From contig DCJL01000001.1 in the NCBI GenBank assembly GCA_002320035.1, positions 1-7,116 on the forward strand: a DNA stretch of 7,116 nt, given 5' to 3'. Positions within the stretch are counted from its first letter, which is position 1. Each line of letters opens with the position of its first letter. The notes under the pieces are model-generated. The model was not told the origin of the DNA, ran no database searches, and saw nothing but the letters and a program-made list of their open reading frames with translations. Below are positions 1 to 5,614 of the stretch, in pieces. A program made the position numbers and the translations under genes. Source of the stretch: Clostridiales bacterium UBA1701. GTDB taxonomy: Bacteria > Bacillota > Clostridia > Oscillospirales > Oscillospiraceae.

Positions 1-85
1 ACTGGGCCTCGTATATCATGGTGAGCGCCGCTTTTCTCATCTGCTTTGCCCGTTCCTGAAGCTCGCTGATTTTCTCTTCGTACAA
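1..85 (-). CDS. Transketolase, N-terminal subunit (5' end only; runs off the window)
   Basis: Only the first 28 codons are present. They read as a helix containing ISELQERAKQMRKAA followed by LTMIYEAQ, which matches the start of bacterial split transketolase N-terminal subunits; in that family the next residues are the thiamine-diphosphate-site motif SGHPGG, cut off here. The enzyme moves two-carbon ketol units between sugar phosphates in the non-oxidative pentose phosphate pathway, in the cytoplasm, and normally needs a C-terminal partner encoded next to it. The start is TTG at 83-85: a GGGAGGG ribosome site lies 7 nt upstream and no ATG is usable until codon 16, which would remove the conserved helix. 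A FadR-type regulator gene lies upstream on the same strand. The assignment rests on a short stretch, and a full-length (unsplit) transketolase cannot be excluded. Confidence 0.72.
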   Translation of the reverse strand, partial: MYEEKISELQERAKQMRKAALTMIYEAQ

Positions 86-92
86 GAAAAAT

Positions 93-99
93 CCCTCCC
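93..99 (-). promoter_or_regulatory. Ribosome binding site fixing the TTG start of the transketolase gene
   Basis: On the minus strand the sequence is GGGAGGG, 7 nt before TTG. There is no competing ATG nearby, so this site decides the start codon. Confidence 0.7.
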
Positions 100-156
100 A
101 AATTAATGGCCCGCCCCGGCCGGAGAACAGCCGCTCCCTCCCGCGCCGGGCAGGTT

Positions 157-184
157 TTAATAATTAAAAAATGCCAACGCTCAA
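157..184 (-). promoter_or_regulatory. Alternative promoter for the transketolase gene, -35 inside the palindrome
   Basis: On the minus strand TTGAGC (179-184) and TATTAA (157-162) are separated by 16 nt. Each box matches the sigma-A consensus at only four of six positions. If this is the real promoter, the 171-207 palindrome would cover its -35, a classic repressor arrangement. It competes with the candidate at 212-241, which matches the consensus better, and I cannot choose between them with certainty. Confidence 0.3.
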
Positions 185-207
185 CATTCAATGTTGAACA
201 TTGGCAT
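171..207 (-). promoter_or_regulatory. 37-bp near-perfect palindrome: likely operator, or 5'-leader attenuator hairpin
   Basis: The palindrome is centred on base 189. An inner perfect repeat, TCAACATT-C-AATGTTGA, is flanked by outer arms ATGCCAA and TTGGCAT. Only two of the 18 base pairs differ (178/200 and 180/198), and in minus-strand RNA both become G-U pairs, so the transcript could fold fully. On the minus strand it is followed directly by six T (166-171), as in a terminator. It lies just downstream of a good -10 box (212-217), so an ordinary terminator here would also stop the transketolase message. An operator for the adjacent FadR-type regulator, or a regulated attenuator, fits better. 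A simple terminator for the regulator gene remains possible. Confidence 0.6.
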
Positions 208-211
208 AACC

Positions 212-241
212 ATCATAACCACATATAAAGGGCCGCGTCAA
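212..241 (-). promoter_or_regulatory. Sigma-A type promoter for the transketolase gene
   Basis: On the minus strand the -35 box is TTGACG (236-241) and the -10 box is TATGAT (212-217), with an 18-nt spacer. The predicted start of transcription, near 205, falls at the edge of the palindrome at 171-207, giving a leader of about 120 nt before the TTG start. The -10 sits within a 9-nt-period direct repeat (TGGTTATG twice on the minus strand). Confidence 0.55.
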
Positions 242-278
242 GTATTGTTAGTCATTTCACACAAAGTTTGTAAGATTT

Positions 279-1007
279 TCACCAATTATAAGAATTTTTC
301 CAGTAATAATGACTAAATTCCAGGGCTTCCTCTATATTGGAGCCGGGCTTCTTCTCCAGGGCGTCCAGGTGCATACGGTGGGTTTTTTCCAGATATTCCC
401 TGTCATTCTCCTCAAAGATCTTTTTTATGGTGCGGTATCTGGACTCACTGGTCAGATTCAGAAGAAAGTCGTTAAGCATGACTGCCAAGGAGTTATGGGT
501 GGCCTTGGCAATAAGCTCATGCAGGCCCATGTCCGCCTCCGCGATGGCCTGAATGTCATAATCCTCCGCCATCAGCAGGCCGATGAACTTATCATACTGC
601 CGCTCCAGCGCCTCCGTCTCCTCCCGGCTCAGCCCCCGGTTTATCACAAGCTTGGAAATTCCCATATCAATGATCTGCCGCAGGCCCGTCAGGTCCTTGT
701 AGGAGTCCCGCTCATGGAGAATAATGCTGTACAGCATGGGATTGAGCATCTGAGGGGAAAAATTGCTGCACACAAAGGTCCCCTCCGGGCGGCGCACCTC
801 AAGCACACCGTAGGCCCGCAGGGTCTGGATTGCCGAGCGCAGAGAATTGCGGCTGACATGAAAGGCTGAAATAAGCTCCAGCTCAGGCGGCAGCCTGTCC
901 CCGGGCTTCAGTTCCCCCGCCAGAATCGCATCGGTTATCTTGTTTATCACCTGCTGCACAACGGACTCGTTGCTCACTGGCGTCATCATATTTTTTCTGT
1001 TTTTCAT
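279..1007 (-). CDS. GntR-family transcriptional regulator, FadR subfamily (FCD ligand domain)
   Basis: A 242-residue cytoplasmic DNA-binding regulator. Residues 14-80 form the GntR winged helix: GELKPGDRLPPELEL leads into the recognition region VSRNSLRSAIQTLRAYGVLE, ending with the wing RRPEGTFV. Residues from about 100 to 235 look like the helical FCD domain that binds a small organic-acid ligand. Its usual metal ligands appear to be D159, H163, H213 and H233. The length is normal for FadR-type proteins. ATG at 1005-1007 has only a weak purine stretch upstream (GGGGAG, 12 nt away, or AAAGAG closer), so a start at Met7 or Met8 is possible. It has its own promoter at 1051-1079. The next gene on the same strand is a transketolase, with a palindromic operator candidate between them. 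I infer control of that sugar-phosphate gene, but the ligand is not readable from the sequence. Confidence 0.88.
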   Translation of the reverse strand: MKNRKNMMTPVSNESVVQQVINKITDAILAGELKPGDRLPPELELISAFHVSRNSLRSAIQTLRAYGVLEVRRPEGTFVCSNFSPQMLNPMLYSIILHERDSYKDLTGLRQIIDMGISKLVINRGLSREETEALERQYDKFIGLLMAEDYDIQAIAEADMGLHELIAKATHNSLAVMLNDFLLNLTSESRYRTIKKIFEENDREYLEKTHRMHLDALEKKPGSNIEEALEFSHYYWKNSYNW

Positions 1008-1050
1008 CGCTGCTCTTTACTCCCCGCTGCCGTTAAGGCAAATTTATATC

Positions 1051-1079
1051 AATATATCATCTTTATTTTAACCGGTCAA
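1051..1079 (-). promoter_or_regulatory. Sigma-A promoter of the FadR-type regulator gene
   Basis: On the minus strand TTGACC (1074-1079) and TATATT (1051-1056) are separated by exactly 17 nt, and the surroundings are A/T-rich. The start of transcription is expected about 40 nt before the ATG. No copy of the 171-207 palindrome is visible here, so autoregulation through the same operator is not supported. Confidence 0.7.
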
Positions 1080-1112
1080 GAATGATGTTCCCGGTGTCTG
1101 CCTCTTTCCTGG

Positions 1113-1146
1113 AAAACTCCCCGGCAGCTTCCTGCCGGGGAGTTTT
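1113..1146 (-). terminator. Rho-independent terminator after the MarR-family gene
   Basis: A perfect 15-bp inverted repeat (1113-1127 with 1132-1146) encloses a tetraloop, GAAG in the minus-strand RNA, which is a GNRA loop. The core CTCCCCGGCAG is GC-rich and the arm ends in TTTT. It lies 16 nt beyond the stop codon at 1162-1164. Because the arms are flanked by A4 and T4 on both sides it could work in both directions, but no plus-strand gene ends here. Confidence 0.85.
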
Positions 1147-1161
1147 CGTGTTTTATTCTGT

Positions 1162-1608
1162 TCAGCGGCCGGAATTCTCGCACTCGGGCATAAGCTCTGC
1201 TGAGATTACCTCCAGCATGGCACTGAATTTTTCCACATCTTCCCGGGGAAAGCGCTCCCGTATGCGCTGCATGACCGTCAGCTCATAGGAGCTGAGCAGG
1301 CTCATATAATTGAAAAATTTCTCCGACAGTACCAGATGGTACTCCCGCCGGTCTGTTCTGGAGTTCTGCCGCTCGAGGTAGCCTTTTTTGATGAGATTGT
1401 TGACCTTGTAGGTGGCGTTTGACTGGGAAATATTCAGAAACTCCGCGAACCGGCCCACCGTAGGCTGGCCCAGCATATTGATGACCTCCAGGGAAAAAGC
1501 CTCCATGGCAGACAGGGAGCCGTCCCGCTCCCGCACAAGTTCAAACACTTTCCGGTAAAAATGCAGCTTAAACTTGTCGTACACCTCTGTAAAGCTCTTC
1601 TCCAGCAT
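1162..1608 (-). CDS. MarR-family winged-helix transcriptional regulator
   Basis: A 148-residue protein of normal MarR length. Helical N- and C-termini (about 1-30 and 98-140) would form the dimer interface. The winged helix spans roughly residues 32-97: FAEFLNISQSNATYKVNNLI is the helix-turn-helix with the recognition helix near 61-74, followed by KKGYLERQNSRTDRREYHLVLSEK, where the D-R pair in the wing (D86, R87) is the usual MarR signature. ATG at 1606-1608 has a very strong ribosome site, GGGGGAGGG, 7 nt upstream. MarR proteins are usually dimeric repressors released by small phenolic or lipophilic ligands. No target gene is adjacent on its strand, and it is divergent from the heat-shock operon. 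The specific ligand and regulon are unknown. Confidence 0.87.
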   Translation of the reverse strand: MLEKSFTEVYDKFKLHFYRKVFELVRERDGSLSAMEAFSLEVINMLGQPTVGRFAEFLNISQSNATYKVNNLIKKGYLERQNSRTDRREYHLVLSEKFFNYMSLLSSYELTVMQRIRERFPREDVEKFSAMLEVISAELMPECENSGR

Positions 1609-1640
1609 TGCCTGGCCCTCCCCCGCTTGTTTTTCCTCAT

Positions 1641-1667
1641 TTTATACCAATTTTTGCAGTTTGTAAA
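1641..1667 (-). promoter_or_regulatory. Probable promoter of the MarR-family gene
   Basis: On the minus strand the -10 box is TATAAA (1641-1646), preceded by TGG so that it forms an extended -10. A TTTACA -35-like box lies at 1662-1667. The 15-nt spacer is short, so the extended -10 may carry most of the activity. The leader to ATG is only about 25-30 nt and contains the strong ribosome site. Confidence 0.5.
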
Positions 1668-1782
1668 CGGAAAAATCCCGCTTTTGCCGCCATGGAGATT
1701 TTTCGGCGGGCGCCGTGCTTCATTTGTCCTTCTTTTTATATTTCAAAACTGTGAATTTTCGTTCCGCGCCGGGGCGAAACTA

Positions 1783-1811
1783 TTGACAAAGCGGTGGGCC
1801 GGTGATATATT
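1783..1811 (+). promoter_or_regulatory. Sigma-A promoter of the hrcA-grpE-dnaK-dnaJ operon
   Basis: The -35 box is a perfect TTGACA (1783-1788), the spacer is 17 nt, and the -10 box is TATATT (1806-1811). The last two bases of the -10 are the first two bases of the CIRCE operator, so bound HrcA would block RNA polymerase directly. Transcription should start near 1818. Confidence 0.9.
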
Positions 1812-1836
1812 AGCACTCGAAAGTCAAGAGTGCCAA
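1810..1836 (+). promoter_or_regulatory. CIRCE operator (HrcA binding site)
   Basis: Left half TTAGCACTC (1810-1818), 9-nt spacer, right half GAGTGCCAA (1828-1836). The known consensus is TTAGCACTC-N9-GAGTGCTAA, so this has a single mismatch, in the right half. It overlaps the operon's -10 box. The site is recognised by the HrcA dimer encoded immediately downstream. Confidence 0.93.
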
Positions 1837-1850
1837 CAGTCGGTCGGCGC

Positions 1851-1859
1851 GAGTGCTAA
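1851..1859 (+). promoter_or_regulatory. Extra perfect CIRCE half-site
   Basis: GAGTGCTAA is a perfect right half of the CIRCE consensus, 14 nt after the imperfect right half at 1828-1836. It is in the transcribed leader, 17 nt before the hrcA ATG. It could pair with the left half at 1810-1818 across a 32-nt gap, or be a leftover of a partial duplication of the operator. Confidence 0.75.
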
Positions 1860-1875
1860 TTTTAGGTGCGCAGGT

Positions 1876-2973
1876 ATGGAAATGGCTATCAGCGAGAGAA
1901 AAAAGAAAATACTTGCGGCCGTTGTGGACGAGTACATCCGCACAGCGGAGCCTGTGGGCAGTAAGGCCATCGCCCAGAGCGCGGGGCTTGGCTGCTCCCC
2001 GGCTACTATACGCAACGAGCTTGCGGAGCTGGTATCTCTGGGCTACCTGGAGCAGCCCCACACTTCCGCCGGCCGCGTGCCCACTCCTATGGGCTATCGG
2101 ATGTATGTCAATGAGCTGATGGAGAAGCAGAAGCTGTCTCTGGAGGAGTCGGAGGAGATAAACCGCCGCCTCAACGCCCGGCTTCAGCAGTTGGACGACG
2201 CGCTGAGCGACGTGAGCCGCCTTGCTTCTCAGCTGACGGATTATCCCGCTCTGGCCCTCACCGCCCAGCACACGGTGACGGTGCAGCGCTTTGACCTGAT
2301 TTATGTGGACGCCAACACCTTTATCATTGTCCTCACGCTCAGCAGCAGCCAGGCGAAGAGCAAGCTTGTGCGCCTGCCCATCTCTGTCGACCAAAAGCTG
2401 GTGCAGCGGCTTTCCTCCCTCTTCAACTCCGGCTTTACCGGCGTTACAGAGGAACAGATAAGCCCCCTGCTGATAAATTCTACCGAGCGGGCTGCGGACG
2501 ACACCATGGGCATCACCTCCGTAATCGCGGCTTTTGTTCTGGAGACCCTCACAGAGGCCAATACCCCCTCCGCCAGTATCTCCGGCGAGAACAGGCTTCT
2601 CAGCCAGCCGGAATTTCGGGACCCGGATAAGGCCCACCGGCTTATGAGCTATCTTTCCGGCGGAGGATACATTCTTCCCCCCAACAGCGGTCTGGACGCC
2701 GGGGACGGGGTCAAGGTGCTTATCGGCCCGGAGAATGTGGCCGAGGAGCTTAAAGATTCCAGCGTGGTGCTTGCCAGTTATGACGCGGGCGACAACACCA
2801 GGGGCTTGATCGGCGTGGTCGGGCCCACCAGAATGGATTATTCCGCCGTGGCCGCGAAACTGAGCTGTCTGGCCGCCAGCCTCTCCCGCAGGCTGGGAGG
2901 CGGCGAGGCGCCCCCCGAGGGGATGCACAACAAACTGATAATCAAGGGAGATGATCCGAATGACCGAAGATAA
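1876..2973 (+). CDS. hrcA: Heat-inducible transcription repressor HrcA
   Basis: A 365-residue repressor that binds CIRCE and shuts off the dnaK (and usually groESL) operons; its active fold depends on chaperonin in studied Firmicutes. Residues 5-80 are the winged helix (SERKKKILAAVVDEYI, EPVGSK, SPATIRNELAEL, then GYLEQPHTSAGRVPT), the most conserved part of the family. The C-terminal part carries the family signature GLIGVVGPTRMDY at about 310-322, preceded by IGPEN and SVVLASYD. The length is slightly above the usual 340-350. I chose ATG at 1876 because AGGTG lies 7 nt upstream. ATG at 1882, giving MAISERKKK, is nearly as good. The upstream open frame back to 1561 is not coding, since it crosses the promoter and operator. 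It is the first gene of the operon and its end overlaps grpE by 14 nt, suggesting translational coupling. Confidence 0.96.
   Translation: MEMAISERKKKILAAVVDEYIRTAEPVGSKAIAQSAGLGCSPATIRNELAELVSLGYLEQPHTSAGRVPTPMGYRMYVNELMEKQKLSLEESEEINRRLNARLQQLDDALSDVSRLASQLTDYPALALTAQHTVTVQRFDLIYVDANTFIIVLTLSSSQAKSKLVRLPISVDQKLVQRLSSLFNSGFTGVTEEQISPLLINSTERAADDTMGITSVIAAFVLETLTEANTPSASISGENRLLSQPEFRDPDKAHRLMSYLSGGGYILPPNSGLDAGDGVKVLIGPENVAEELKDSSVVLASYDAGDNTRGLIGVVGPTRMDYSAVAAKLSCLAASLSRRLGGGEAPPEGMHNKLIIKGDDPNDRR
2944..2950 (+). promoter_or_regulatory. Ribosome binding site that decides the grpE start
   Basis: AAGGGAG inside the hrcA coding end is directly against an ATG at 2951 (no spacing) but 9 nt before the ATG at 2960. 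The second is therefore the likely start. Confidence 0.65.
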
Positions 2974-3589
2974 GAAGGATACGGCCCCTCAGGCCGAAAA
3001 CGAAGAAGTCAAGGCCCAGGAGATAAAGGAAGAAGTCAAGGCCCAGGAGATAAAGGAAGAAGCCCCCGCCCCCGAGACGGAGGCGAAAGCGGAAACGCCC
3101 GAAAGCAAGGCCGCAAAAAAGGAAAGCAAGAAAGAAGAAAAGAAAAAAGCCCCTAAAAAGCCTTCTCTCGAAGACGAGATGGCCGCCCTGAACGACAGGT
3201 ATCTGCGCCTGTGCGCCGAGTATGACAACTTCCGCCGCCGCAGCCAAAAGGAGAAGGATAATCTCTACGGCGATGTGAAGGCCGAGGCTGTCAAGCAGTT
3301 TCTGCCAGTGTACGATAATCTCGAGCGTGCGCTGGCCCAGAGCACCGAGGACGAGGCCTACCGCAGGGGCGTGGAAATGATAATGACCCAGTTTATCAGC
3401 ACGCTTGAAAAGCTTGGCGTCGAGCGGATAGAGAGCCAGGGCGAAAAATTCGACCCCAGCTTCCACAATGCGGTCATGCATGTGGACGATGAGGAAAAGG
3501 GCGAGAACGAGATCGTAGAAGTCTTTCAGCAGGGTTTCCGGCTGGGTGATAAAATTATCCGCTTCGCCATGGTAAAGGTTGCCAACTAA
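2960..3589 (+). CDS. grpE: Nucleotide exchange factor GrpE
   Basis: A 209-residue cytoplasmic co-chaperone that opens the DnaK nucleotide pocket and releases ADP. Residues 1-68 are a charged, low-complexity tail (Lys/Glu/Ala) containing two exact copies of the nonapeptide EEVKAQEIK (15-32). Residues about 70-108 form the coiled-coil dimer helix (LNDRYLRLCAEYDNFRRRSQKEKDN), then the four-helix bundle (FLPVYDNLERAL, GVEMIMTQFISTLEKLGVERI). The C-terminal beta-wing holds the family signature FDPSFHNAVMHV, NEIVEVFQQGFRLGDKIIRFAMVKVAN split over 164-209. The residue after R201 is Phe, where most homologues have Pro (RPAMV). The start at 2960 is chosen from ribosome-site spacing; 2951 would add MIR. 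It overlaps hrcA and is followed by dnaK after 74 nt. Confidence 0.95.
   Translation: MTEDKKDTAPQAENEEVKAQEIKEEVKAQEIKEEAPAPETEAKAETPESKAAKKESKKEEKKKAPKKPSLEDEMAALNDRYLRLCAEYDNFRRRSQKEKDNLYGDVKAEAVKQFLPVYDNLERALAQSTEDEAYRRGVEMIMTQFISTLEKLGVERIESQGEKFDPSFHNAVMHVDDEEKGENEIVEVFQQGFRLGDKIIRFAMVKVAN
3002..3062 (+). repeat. 27-bp in-frame tandem repeat within grpE
   Basis: Two identical 27-bp units (3002-3028 and 3029-3055) are followed by the first 7 bases of a third. Each unit encodes EEVKAQEIK. Identity at every base, including third codon positions, indicates a recent duplication. It lies in the disordered N-terminal tail, where length change is tolerated. Confidence 0.95.
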
Positions 3590-3604
3590 AGCGGTTCTCC
3601 GCTT
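3589..3604 (+). other. Small hairpin between grpE and dnaK
   Basis: AAGCGG-TTCT-CCGCTT begins on the last base of the grpE stop codon and is followed by an A/T-rich stretch ending in TTTTT (3615-3619). The 6-bp stem is short and the T-run starts 10 nt away, so it is at best a partial attenuator or an RNA processing or stability element that lets GrpE and DnaK levels differ. Confidence 0.35.
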
Positions 3605-3663
3605 GGTTATATATTTTTCAAAACAGCACAATTCTCAATCTCAATATACAGGAGGAAATTACA

Positions 3664-5520
3664 ATGGGTAAAATCATAGGTATCGATCTCGGAACCACCA
3701 ATAGCTGCGTAGCAGTCATGGAAGGCGGCGAGACCGTCGTCATAGCAAACGCGGAGGGTGCCCGCACCACTCCGTCCGTGGTCGCTTTCGCAAAGACCGG
3801 AGAGCGTATGGTCGGCCAGGTCGCCAAGCGTCAGGCCATCACCAACCCCGACCGCACCATCTCTTCCATTAAGCGCGAGATGGGCTCTGACTACAAAGTA
3901 AACATCGACAGCAAAGCTTACACGCCGCAGGAGATCTCCGCCATGATCCTTCAGAAGCTGAAGGCCGACGCGGAGGCCTACCTGGGCCAAACCGTCACTG
4001 AGGCTGTTATTACCGTCCCCGCCTACTTCACCGACGCTCAGCGCCAGGCCACCAAGGACGCGGGCAGGATCGCCGGGCTTGACGTAAAGCGTATCATCAA
4101 CGAGCCTACCGCGGCCGCTCTGGCTTACGGGCTTGACAAGGAGACCGAGCAGAAGATCATGGTCTACGACCTGGGCGGCGGCACCTTCGACGTGTCCGTG
4201 CTTGAGATCGGCGACGGCGTTATCGACGTTCTGGCCACTGCCGGCAACAACCGCCTGGGCGGCGACGATTTTGACGCCTGCATCACCAAGTATTTGGTCG
4301 ATGAGTTCAAAAAGACCGAGGGCGTTGACCTCAGCAGCGACAAGGTTGCCATGCAGCGCCTGCGCGAGGCCGCCGAGAAAGCCAAGGTTGAGCTGTCCGG
4401 CGTCACCACCTCCAACATCAACCTCCCCTACATCACCGCCGACGCTACCGGCCCCAAGCATCTGGATGTAACCCTCACCAGAGCCAAGTTCAACGAGCTG
4501 ACCCATCATCTGGTCGAAAAGACCATGGGCCCCGTAAAGCAGGCCCTGTCTGACTCCGGCCTCCAGCCCAGTGACATCAGCAAGGTGCTGCTGGTGGGCG
4601 GCTCCAGCCGTATTCCCGCCGTGCAGGATATGGTCAAATCCCTCATTGGCAAGGAAGGCTTCAAGGGCATCAACCCCGATGAGTGCGTGGCCATCGGCGC
4701 GGCCATCCAGGGCGGCGTTCTCTCCGGCGACGTTGAGGGTATCGTTCTGGTAGATGTTACCCCCCTGTCTCTGGGCATTGAGACTCTGGGCGGCGTGTGC
4801 ACCAAGCTCATAGAGCGCAACACCTCCATTCCCACCCGCAAGAGCCAGGTGTTCTCCACCGCGGCTGACAACCAGACTTCCGTTGAGGTCAACGTGCTCC
4901 AGGGTGAGCGTGAGATGGCCGCCTACAACAAGAGTCTGGGCCGCTTCCATCTGGACGGAATAGCCCCCGCCCGCCGCGGCGTGCCCCAGATTGAGGTCAC
5001 TTTTGACATAGACGCAAACGGCATTGTCAATGTCTCCGCCAAAGATCTGGGCACCGGCAAGGAGCAGCATATTACCATCACCGCCTCCTCCAACATGTCC
5101 AAGGAGGACATTGACAAGGCCGTCAAGGAAGCCGAGATGTTTGCCGCCGAGGACGCGAAGCGCAAGGAAGAGGTCGACGTGCGCAATCAGGGCGACCAGA
5201 TGGTATACCAGACCGAAAAGGCTCTCGGCGAGATGGGCGACAAGCTCGACGCCGCCGAAAAGGGCGAGGTCGAGGCAAAGCTCGGCGCTCTCAAGACCGC
5301 TCTGACCGGCACCGACACCGCCGCCATCAAGAGCGCTACCGAGGAACTGACGCAGGCTTTCTACAAGATCTCCGAGAAGATGTATCAGGCCGCGGGCGGC
5401 GCCCAGCAGCCCGGCGCGGGCTTCGACCCCAGCCAGGCCGGCAGCCAGGACGCAGGTGCCAACAGCCAGAATTACTACGACGCGGACTATACTGTTGTAG
5501 ATGATGATGACAAGAAGTAA
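3664..5520 (+). CDS. dnaK: Molecular chaperone DnaK (Hsp70)
   Basis: A 618-residue ATP-driven chaperone that binds exposed hydrophobic segments of client proteins. Residues 1-355 are the actin-like ATPase domain, with phosphate-binding IGIDLGTTNS (5-14), ITVPAYFTDAQRQATKDAG (116-134), VYDLGGGTFDVS (167-178) and VLLVGGSSRIP (308-318). The hydrophobic linker VLVDVTPLSLG is at 361-371. The substrate-binding beta domain runs to about 475, with the helical lid to about 575. The tail is Gly/Gln/Ala-rich and ends in acidic VVDDDDKK. The segment after NPDRTISSIKREMG is short, lacking the insertion typical of Gram-negative DnaKs. ATG at 3664 has AGGAGG 8 nt upstream. It is intact, works with GrpE and DnaJ encoded on either side, and is controlled by HrcA/CIRCE from the operon promoter; no convincing internal promoter is seen. 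Confidence 0.99.
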   Translation: MGKIIGIDLGTTNSCVAVMEGGETVVIANAEGARTTPSVVAFAKTGERMVGQVAKRQAITNPDRTISSIKREMGSDYKVNIDSKAYTPQEISAMILQKLKADAEAYLGQTVTEAVITVPAYFTDAQRQATKDAGRIAGLDVKRIINEPTAAALAYGLDKETEQKIMVYDLGGGTFDVSVLEIGDGVIDVLATAGNNRLGGDDFDACITKYLVDEFKKTEGVDLSSDKVAMQRLREAAEKAKVELSGVTTSNINLPYITADATGPKHLDVTLTRAKFNELTHHLVEKTMGPVKQALSDSGLQPSDISKVLLVGGSSRIPAVQDMVKSLIGKEGFKGINPDECVAIGAAIQGGVLSGDVEGIVLVDVTPLSLGIETLGGVCTKLIERNTSIPTRKSQVFSTAADNQTSVEVNVLQGEREMAAYNKSLGRFHLDGIAPARRGVPQIEVTFDIDANGIVNVSAKDLGTGKEQHITITASSNMSKEDIDKAVKEAEMFAAEDAKRKEEVDVRNQGDQMVYQTEKALGEMGDKLDAAEKGEVEAKLGALKTALTGTDTAAIKSATEELTQAFYKISEKMYQAAGGAQQPGAGFDPSQAGSQDAGANSQNYYDADYTVVDDDDKK

Positions 5521-5546
5521 TCAAACACTTTCACAATAACCCCGGT

Positions 5547-5582
5547 CATTGAGGCGAGGGCTTTTCATCCCCCGCCTCAATG
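5547..5582 (+). other. Strong hairpin in the dnaK-dnaJ intergenic region
   Basis: A perfect 10-bp stem (CATTGAGGCG at 5547-5556 with CGCCTCAATG at 5573-5582) can extend inward by a GGG/CCC pairing past a bulge. It may be embraced by an outer CCCGG (5541-5545) / CCGGG (5592-5596) pairing. No T-run follows, so it is not a classic terminator. It lies between two co-transcribed genes, 26 nt after the dnaK stop, and is likely a 3'-end stabiliser or processing element that favours dnaK over dnaJ. Confidence 0.6.
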
Positions 5583-5614
5583 GTGCGTATTCCGGGACTT
5601 GACGGGAGAGCAAT

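Noticed and set aside
111..157. GC-rich imperfect hairpin in the transketolase leader, considered as a riboswitch
   Set aside because: The pairing has a bulge and alternatives, no known riboswitch core is recognisable, and no T-run follows on the minus strand.
309..869. 186-codon plus-strand open frame opposite the GntR regulator
   Set aside because: The opposite strand encodes a clear FadR-type regulator with conserved residues; this frame has no recognisable domain.
1561..1875. 105-codon in-frame extension upstream of hrcA
   Set aside because: It crosses the marR promoter, the operon promoter and CIRCE, and HrcA homologues begin at the SERKKK region.
1810..2928. 372-codon minus-strand open frame opposite hrcA
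   Set aside because: It is a shadow of hrcA, His/Ala/Gly-rich, and would end inside the CIRCE operator.
3607..5070. 487-codon open frame on the minus strand opposite dnaK
   Set aside because: It is the mirror of a highly expressed GC-biased gene. Its protein is Gly/Val/Leu/Ala-rich low complexity with no family match I recognise, and dnaK on the plus strand is certain.
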